From NCBI GenBank assembly GCA_028564705.1, contig JAPXFQ010001945.1, forward strand, positions 496,001 to 560,000: a stretch of DNA of 64,000 nt, written 5' to 3'. Origin of the DNA: Apricaphanius iberus. Taxonomy: Eukaryota; Chordata; Actinopteri; Cyprinodontiformes; Aphaniidae. The position numbers were made by a program, and so were the translations under genes. Positions 56,800-64,000 of this stretch are shown one piece after another. The notes beneath the pieces were generated by a model, which did no database searches, was not told the origin of the DNA, and saw nothing but the letters and a program-made list of their open reading frames with translations. Within the stretch, counting starts at the first letter, position 1. Each line of letters starts with the position of its first letter.

Positions 56800-59700
56800 G
56801 TATGTGTAAATCAGTCCATCTCCACTGGCTGACTGTAATCAAAGCTTTAATGAAATCCCCAGCAAACAGGGATTTCCCCCATTGACATAAACAGGACATG
56901 GGAGACTATAGAAAAAAGAGTTCAAGCTCTTTTTAATCTTATAAACAATGGCACTATTAGTTAGTCAGGTTTTGTAATTCTAGTTACTTTTATTGATACC
57001 CCTGGTTTACATGTGCCTTAAAATATATCATATTACAGAAACATAGTCTTAGACACAAAAAATTAATAATGACCCAACTTGTATTTTGACTATATTTATC
57101 AAATATTAAAACATTAAAATTTTAGCAAAATTACTGGTCCCAAAGTTTCAGCTTTCAAGTTTGCATATTGTATTTTTAATTTGATAAGTGTCTAAAAAAT
57201 ACTAATGTGTATTACCTGGCTTTCTAACATTTCCCAGAAAGACAAATATGGCTTGACAGACATTGGCCATAAAGTTAACTTTTTGAGACCAGTAGCAAAG
57301 AGTGTAAAGTGTAAAACACCTATTACACATTATATAAACTTCCTAACTGGTTGTTTAGCAGTGATGCCGAAACTCTTCCTGTCCCTCTATCACAAAATAA
57401 CGTAGATTTTGATAAACACCTGTTGGACTTGTACTAAAATTGTGTACTTTGGTCAAACACTCCAGGGGTTTTGGTGTGACAAAGATGAATATATGGAGGA
57501 ACATCTCATACCTACAGTTAAGCATGGTGGACTTCTGTAACAAAACTGAAGATGAGTTATAACAGTAGGACCTTTAGTACTATCCAACTAATTTTTGTGA
57601 TCTACTTTTAACTTGTATTAGTGTGAACTGGAAGTTGGCATGTGCAATCCAGTATTTTCATAATTGTACCAAATTGTCACAAAGGGTCCAAAAAAAAAGT
57701 TAATACTCACACAGTTACATGTAGAAACAAAGGCTGATAAACCAGGATACTGAAAGGATGAAAGGTTTTGAAACCGATTTGAATAATCCTTGTCTTTAGG
57801 GTTTGCTTGGAATTAAGACACAACGTGCCACTTTATGGCATTTCTTTTTCTCCATTTTCTACCCCATTCCTTCTTTGGTTTCTGGGCAACAGTCCACAGT
57901 GTTCCTAGTTGACCCTCTGCAATGTCACTTCCATTTTGCATCCACCTGTGCCCCTTTGCCCCCCCTTCACCATGCAAACAGTAATCAGATAGGGGACACT
58001 GATGATGGGTGACAATGACACCAGGATGAAAAGGTAACCGCCCAGGTCTCTGCAGGGAAGTACAGTGGACAGGAGTCTTATTTGTACAGGTTAGAGCATA
58101 GTAAACCTCACAATGTCCCTCACTCAAACATTTTTTCCAAAGAAAGCCTGAAGCCTGCGTTCCCTTTTGTTTGCTCCATTCAAGCATCCCTTACTTCCAC
58201 TTAATTTGAATCTTTGCAATTATATCTAGATACAGCTGTGTGAGGATTCATGCAAGCATTGTTTGTTTTTGTTCATTCATTCTCTATTCATGTGAGGCCT
58301 AAGGCTCTTTGTACTACAACTTTGATATTTTTTTGCTTTATTTCTCAATTATTTGTTGGGTTGAGGGTTGCATTACAGCTTGCTGGCAAACCCCACTAAT
58401 CAATTCTGTTAATTGGCAACTGCATGCTCAGCCCCTGAAGCCCCCCTACAGATGGGTGTCACTGTGTCATGTTGTGTTTGTCAGCGGCGGAGAGCAAGGT
58501 GCATCGAGATCTGCCTCAGGGACAGCTCACACATCACTGGTACCTCTGTCACTCAGTCTGTCATTGGGGAGAGAAGACAGTCCAACTGCTAAACTACCCA
58601 CTTCTGAAAAAACATACACACATAAATACATTTTTTTTCTTTTATACAAGAACATATTTGGTTGTACTAATTATATTATTACAGCAGAATATGCTCACCA
58701 ACAAATGGCAATATATGTTTTATGTGGGACTATACTTAAGCTTACACTAAATAAAATCTGCTGTAGGCTGTATGGTGTAATTCATAAACGTAACTATATT
58801 AAAGCTAATCATACTTCCTCGCCCATACCCCCCACCCCGGCCCAAGTTGTTGAACCGCAACCCAAGCCAGAACCTGCATGCTGACATAATACAGTATTAA
58901 ACAATCATGGTCCTGCTGCTGTGTCTGTGTGAACGAAGTGAGGCATCTTCTTTTTCTAGAGTATGTTTCCGTAGCGCACCTGCCACTGATCACTACAATC
59001 AGTCAGCAGATCTTCAGTTTACCTGCTCATGTTGTGAATAAATCTTTCAGTACCATTTGACTCACCGTTTGATTCTGCTTATGAGTTGAAAGATTTCTAT
59101 TCGAGGCAATATCTTTTTGAAAGTAATACATATTCAGCTGAACTTTCTCTAATATACTGAACGTGACCGTATTAATTCCATATAATTTCCCTGAAACGTT
59201 TTTACTCACCATTGCCATTTATTTGATCTGCAGACAGAAGTGCCAAAATAACACACAGTCTCTTGTTTACGATATTTTCTACATTCTTGATTCACAAATC
59301 CAGCAAAAAAAGTATATATCTCTCTCTGGCTTTGTGCAGTTCCAGAAGATTAAGATAGTAGGTTTTGATATTTTTTTCAAGCTGCTATCAGAGGTCAGCA
59401 GTTACCATTTTCTTGGAAAGGAAGTACTGCGTGGATTTCACATATAGGTCACCATAATACCTGATAGTTTTGGAGATTTTTACTTAAAGATTAATCAAAT
59501 CAAATAAACTTCCACCCACTCCCATTGAATTAAATTTTTATACTTGTTTTCCACCCTTGAAACCCTGTTGCGGGACTCTGGAGTACTTGTTTGTGTACAA
59601 AACAAAGCTGACCGTTAAGATCTACATGGTCAGATAAACTTTGCATCAATCCCATGTGGGCGCTTGGTATTGTCTGTGGGTCCTAGGGCCCCCAAGGAAC

Positions 59701-61701
59701 CACAGAATCTGCCTCTATGGCTTAACAGACGTTACTTGTAAGTTCCCAGCTGTAGCATTATCTTAGAAAAAAATGATAGGTAAGCAAGGGAAAAATGTCG
59801 CCTCCTTTTAGATAATTGGCAAACATCCCGCTGATAATACCGCCCTCTGTCTTGTTGCTTAATTTGATCTGTTATTCATTCTATCTGCTATTATAATTAA
59901 TACTAAACCATGGTAAATAATTTATGTGTTGGGGTGCAACAGCACAACTCATGATTGCCAGGGAAAAAGGTGGAAAACGGGGTAACTTTTCCTAATTTTT
60001 CCTGTTGGAGGCTATCTGAAATACAGTGTTGTCGGCTTGGTTGAGAGTGTGTTCTCTGCATTTCATTCTGATAAGTTTCAGATTTTTTATATTTTTTTAT
60101 TGATCGCTTCTTTCCTTCAACTGCAACATGCAAACCAGAGGCTACCACCGACAGGCTAATCCAGACGTACTGAAACATAACAATAAAATGTATAACTCTC
60201 ATCTGGAATGGGGTATGAGAGACCCGCCATTTTTGACAGGTCATATACCACAGTAGCGTATAACATCTAAGCGCTTTTAAAACACATTATTAAAAGTCTG
60301 TGAATTTTGGTAGTGCTACAGCACATTAGACTCCAACACTAGTACCTTCGGAACTGCTCTGAAGTGTTAGCGCTCACACCACAAACAAGGGGGCTGAAAA
60401 TATACGTGATGCACATCTGCGGCAACAACTTGTCAGTGCTCCAGTCTTTATTAGGTGTTTCACATGGTTCCAAACCGTTTATAATGCTGATTTTGTCCAT
60501 CGCCCATGGCTTCCCCTTTTAGCATATCCTTGTATGTTCCATGTTGTATTACTTTATTTCTTCAAACTCTGCTTCTGCTCTGCGGTGTACTGTGTGTTTT
60601 TTTTGTAGTAAATCTAAGGTTTGTTTACTTTCGTTCCCCTCCCAAAATGTCCGCCACCTCCCAGAATGCAAAGCGTAATCCCAAGCCCTATATATCCATG
60701 GGTGTTTCTCAATGTCAAGGCACCTTGCTTGATACTAAGCAACTAACCAACCATATATAACTACTTTGGGTCCAAAAATATAATAATAAAAAAATAAAAT
60801 AAACATTCTAGATATAAGCCTGAAGGCTAAAATTTGTTGACTTACATTTAAAATGGAAATTTACCCCCAAAGTAGCTGCTACCGGGTCCTACCGCGCTGT
60901 ATTGTGGGAAATTTTTGACCGAGAGAAGGCATCAAGGCACCTCTGATGTATCCTTGGTCAGTTAGCTAAACGGCTAACAAATGGAGAACAGATTCCTCGG
61001 TAGCATATGAACATTGGAACATGCCTTGGCGGTCCCGGATGACGTATCTCCTAGGCAACCGGGGCGGGACCAAGGCATCAAGGCGAGATTCCTGGGCATT
61101 GAGAAACACCCCACGTCATCAGTCTTCTAATGCATGCCTTTAAAGCACAATATCCCCAGCAAGCAAGCAGGCAGACTGTTCAAGCAGCAGAAGTGCTTCT
61201 TCTTCAGGAGGTTCAGGGAAGGTCTATACAGGCTACTTAATGCAGCTGCTGCCTCTCTGGTTGACTATGGTACTGCAACATATTGCCAAGAGGCTTTTTT
61301 CCCCCTTCAGAATTAAAATTCAGAGCTTCTCAGAAAACATCTAGGAATGAAGCCCAAGTAGCCAACCCCACCCCTGATGCATGGCTTTTAAGATAGCTTT
61401 TCATCTGTGTGAAAAGCTTCCACTTGTAATATCTTGGCATGATGATAATCTGTCTTAGTGCTATGAAAAAAAATATTTGGAAATAAAACTGTAAAGCTGA
61501 ATACATATTAAGAGTAGCTCACCCCCTACAACAGTGTTCCGCCAGCAACATTTCCAGTTTGAAAAATTTGGAAAAAGGAAGCGTTGCCCACAGAGGTGTG
61601 ACTCAAACTGTGTTTTATCTCTAATGTCCTACCATCCTAATTTTCTTTCAAACCAACTCTATTCTCTTCTAAAAAATGGCTCTCTAATGTTTGACTGGAA
61701 G
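56800..61701 (+). other. tnrc18: tnrc18 intron L-M (4.9 kb)
   Basis: It contains a Tc1-like scrap near 57430-57540 (CATACCTACAGTTAAGCATG resembles the ...CTACAGTAAAACATGG tract). At 58484 there is a possible cryptic exon whose phase would fit exon L. At 60700-61111 there is a short terminal-inverted-repeat element. The rest is AT-rich and featureless. Confidence 0.7.
60700..61111. mobile_element. Short non-autonomous TIR element
   Basis: GGGTGTTTCTCAATG at 60700-60714 is exactly the reverse complement of CATTGAGAAACACCC at 61097-61111. Similarity continues inward in weaker form (TCAAGGCACC against CCTTGATGCCTTGG). The inside has no coding capacity and has GC-rich patches. The size (about 412 bp) fits a MITE. 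Target duplications are not obvious, so the superfamily is left open. Confidence 0.75.
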
Positions 61702-61816
61702 GTCGACGGGGGTGGGGCTCAGCTCGTCGCCTGATGATCTAGGAGGGGGTGGAGAGACCCAGAGAAGGAAGAAGAGGCTGTCCAGTCAAGGCTTTGAGCG
61801 ACTCGGCAGCACACAG
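61702..61816 (+). CDS. tnrc18: tnrc18 coding exon M (weak acceptor)
   Basis: This exon encodes (K)STGVGLSSSPDDLGGGGE and then TQRRKKRLSSQGFERLGSTQ, phase 2 in and phase 0 out, with donor ACACAG|GTCAGG. The start at 61702 follows GGAAG and restores the exact phase and spacing expected from TNRC18 after ...KVK. The pyrimidine tract is poor. The in-frame AG at 61721-61722 (start 61723) would drop seven residues. The AG at 61741-61742 (start 61743) is out of phase with exon L. The identity rests on phase, length and a weak match to the mammalian GG(L/G)GGE...KKR region. Confidence 0.65.
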
Positions 61817-62100
61817 GTCAGGGTCCTCTTGGCCTGTTCCCTTTTGTCCTGTGTGTAGACAGAGATAAAATAAGGCTTTTCTCTTTGTTACTTTACATTA
61901 GATAAATTCCTTTGTTGCACACTTTTCTTCTAATTAAGTACTACCCTCAGGAGTAATGTCTATTTCATTGAGGCTTCTGTTGTTCTGTTTTCTTCTGAGT
62001 GAATGTGCAAATGAAGGCCCTGATATCCAAAGCTTTTGTGGCTGCTGTAACCAGGAGTGTAACTGGCTTTCTCTGTCTCTCTTATGTCTCTGTGTAGCAG

Positions 62101-62326
62101 ATAAAAGCACAGGGCTGCAGAAAAAGTGTTCACAGCTTGCTCAGCTCCAAGGCTGGTGATGTGGCTCAGCTCAAACAGAAGGCCCCGGCTAAAATGAATC
62201 TCTCAGGAACGGGCCCCAGGGACAAGGAAGGTTCACCTTGCAACTCAAACCTCAAGCATGCACATAGAAGTCAGAGCAGAATCAAAAGTGAATCCAGGCG
62301 AGAGTCAGGTGGACAAAGTGATACAG
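62101..62326 (+). CDS. tnrc18: tnrc18 coding exon N (NAGNAG acceptor)
   Basis: This exon goes from phase 0 to phase 1 and encodes IKAQGCRKSVHSLLSSKAG and then DVAQLKQKAPAKMNLSG, followed by a basic Ser/Arg-rich stretch. VAQLK followed by a Lys-rich segment is consistent with the mammalian protein. The acceptor is TAGCAG: starting at 62101 gives Ile first, and starting at 62098 adds one Gln. Both keep the frame. The donor is ACAG|GTACCT. It is separated from exon M by 284 bp and from exon O by 108 bp. Confidence 0.75.
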
Positions 62327-62434
62327 GTACCTACTTCCATTTATTGTACTTATGCACCTTTTATCTGCTACCACATTGTTGTTTTGCCAACAGTGTCAAC
62401 ATTCTTTTTGGCTTGGTTTTTGCAATCTGCACAG

Positions 62435-62626
62435 CAGCCAGCGTGGATAGTACTACCCAAGAAAGCTGGTTGGGACAGGCGCGGCATGGAAGTAAGAAAG
62501 GCTCTACTCAGGCACAAAGTTCCTCGTATTTTAACCAGGCCAGATCAAAGGCTCTGCGTGATCAGAGGAAGGACGCTGCAAAGCAGGAGGAAAGTTCCTC
62601 AGCAGATAGTGAATCCTCTGACCGAG
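62435..62626 (+). CDS. tnrc18: tnrc18 coding exon O (NAGNAG acceptor)
   Basis: This exon goes from phase 1 to phase 1 and encodes (A)ASVDSTTQESWLGQARHG, then KKGSTQAQSSSYFNQARSK, ending in an acidic Ser-rich run ESSSADSESSDR. The acceptor is CACAGCAG: starting at 62435 includes an extra Ala compared with 62438. The donor is CGAG|GTGAGA. The Ser/Asp/Glu end is what I expect just before the acidic serine-rich region of TNRC18, which must continue in an exon beyond this window. Confidence 0.75.
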
Positions 62627-64000
62627 GTGAGAACATTTCTGGTATCTTCTTCTTTTCTTTTAGCTTTTCCCATCTGCGATCGCCACAGCACATCTTCTGA
62701 CTCTCACAACTGTTAACTTGATATCCTTCAACCCATCCATAAATCTCTTCTCTCCTGGCATGTGGCTCCAACCTCAGCATCCTTCTAGCTATATAATCAT
62801 TGTCCAAATTTTTGGTGCAATTTGAACATAGGCTACTGTTTAAATGAGCATGGGGCAAACTATCCATATATGTCCAGGTTTTTAAGTTAATGAGTAATGA
62901 AGCGCTTTAAGCCAAACAGAATTAGGCTGTTTACATATCCTTCTATTTTCTTAAGCGTGGCAGCAAAAATATACTGCAATTCGGACCCCGAATTTCCCGC
63001 GCTGATCTAAGGGTGTGACGTAAGTATACCCTGCTAGTGCGTTCCCAGCAGCTTCAATAGGAAGATCAGCAGTGGGAATGGATTCTCCCGCCACTGGCAA
63101 ACAACCAAACACGACTCAGAGCACTTTCAAAAGTGGCATTAAGAAGCTTTTATTAGCAGATTATCATGAGTCAAAAGCAAAATTTGATAAAAGTCAGACA
63201 GAGAACGAATATATATCTGATTCGGTCCGCCTATTCATCTGTTCAGTCTGTTCATCCTTCGAAATCTATGTGTACCCAAAATATCTGTAGATGCGTTTCT
63301 GCCCAGTGGGACCAAAGGAAGATTTTACTCACTTTGTTTTTTGACATGGTGCTTGTTTTCGTAATACTGGTATGTACACAGTGGTTTGGCAGTATGTCGC
63401 TGTGTTTCTTCTTTTTTTTGTAAGAGTTTGTGCTCACTCCCATGACGGTTGCTGCTGTTACTTCCATCATCACTCATGAGTTTTGGTTTTTCATCCTGCC
63501 CCATGCTCCTTTAAAAAGAAACGTGTCCCATAAAGAATGTTGGGAGTCCGAAATTCATCAGTCTTTTAAAAATATGTATTTGCTGATTCCATGTGCTGTT
63601 CCAAAACTTATTGTTGATAGTTTTACTATAAGACGCATCAGATCATGAAGCATAAATAAATACTGCAGTGCAGGAAGAGTATTTTTTGGGGGTAAAAGCA
63701 CAAAAAAACTGAACAACTTATGTGATTAGCAGCGGGAGTGTTTAGTATACTCAGCACAATGGATCTCAAATCCAAGAACTATTTTTGACCTACGCCAAGG
63801 AGCTTTATGGTTTTTTGCCAAGTTTGTTCATTAGTTTGTTTATCAGCTTCATAACTAAAAATGTTATAAAGAGATTTGGATGAAATTTTCAGGAAACCTC
63901 CACAGCAGGACCAGGAACAAATGATTAAAATTTGGGGGGGAATGGATCACCGTCTGGTGGTGTGGAACAGGGTGACTGAGCTTTCTTACTGGGGGTCTGC
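62627..64000 (+). other. tnrc18: tnrc18 intron after exon O, to window end
   Basis: It begins with GTGAGA. No further phase-1 exon with acidic or serine-rich coding is visible, so the next exon is outside. The last part (about 63820-63960: TTGGATGAAATTTTCAGGAA, then CAGGAACAAATGATTAAAAT and GGGGGGGAATGGATCACC) resembles a dispersed fish repeat that I know by its wording but cannot classify. Confidence 0.65.

Noticed and set aside
61743..61816. Exon M starting at the AG of 61741-61742
   Set aside because: It has a slightly better local context but enters in phase 1, which does not fit the phase-2 end of exon L.

Overview
The window is vertebrate nuclear DNA, most likely from a teleost fish and probably a percomorph. 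The evidence is small spliced exons with GT-AG borders in an AT-rich background, many dinucleotide, trinucleotide and tetranucleotide microsatellites, and a repeat set of decayed Tc1-like transposons plus an RTE/Rex3-like retrotransposon fragment. No bacterial-style gene, rRNA, convincing tRNA gene or CRISPR array is present.

One protein-coding gene can be supported, on the + strand: the teleost orthologue of TNRC18 (trinucleotide repeat containing 18, a large chromatin protein paralogous to BAHCC1). I reconstruct fifteen coding exons between 30253 and 62626. Every junction is phase-compatible, and together they give about 5.54 kb of open coding sequence (about 1,847 codons). Both ends of the gene lie outside. 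The start codon and extreme N terminus should be upstream of base 1, and the C-terminal part, including the BAH domain known for this family, should be downstream of base 64000.

Layout: 1-30252 is intron (or 5' flank) with no coding exon that I can find. It holds scattered Tc1 relics, microsatellites and several blocks of balanced, non-repetitive sequence that could be cis-regulatory. One coding exon sits alone at 30253-30439. A 13.8 kb intron follows (30440-44225) and holds most of the mobile-element material: Tc1 relics, an RTE-like reverse transcriptase fragment, a Tc1 copy with a left IR/DR end, a Harbinger-like coding scrap, an 88 bp AAT repeat and a roughly 0.8 kb long-inverted-repeat structure. 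From 44226 the exons cluster. A 2.27 kb Gln/His-rich exon is followed by small exons, a 0.94 kb acidic exon, a coiled-coil exon and an AT-hook exon. The last three exons (61702-62626) encode a basic/Ser-rich stretch. The sequence then runs into intron again to the end of the window.

I found no new gene system. The most distinctive items are the long inverted repeat at about 41992-42780, nested transposon insertions, three NAGNAG tandem splice acceptors in the same gene, and an 8 kb cluster of tnrc18 exons whose CAG/CAA tracts fit the family name. Homology statements come from memory of the TNRC18/BAHCC1 families and of common fish transposons. No database search was possible.
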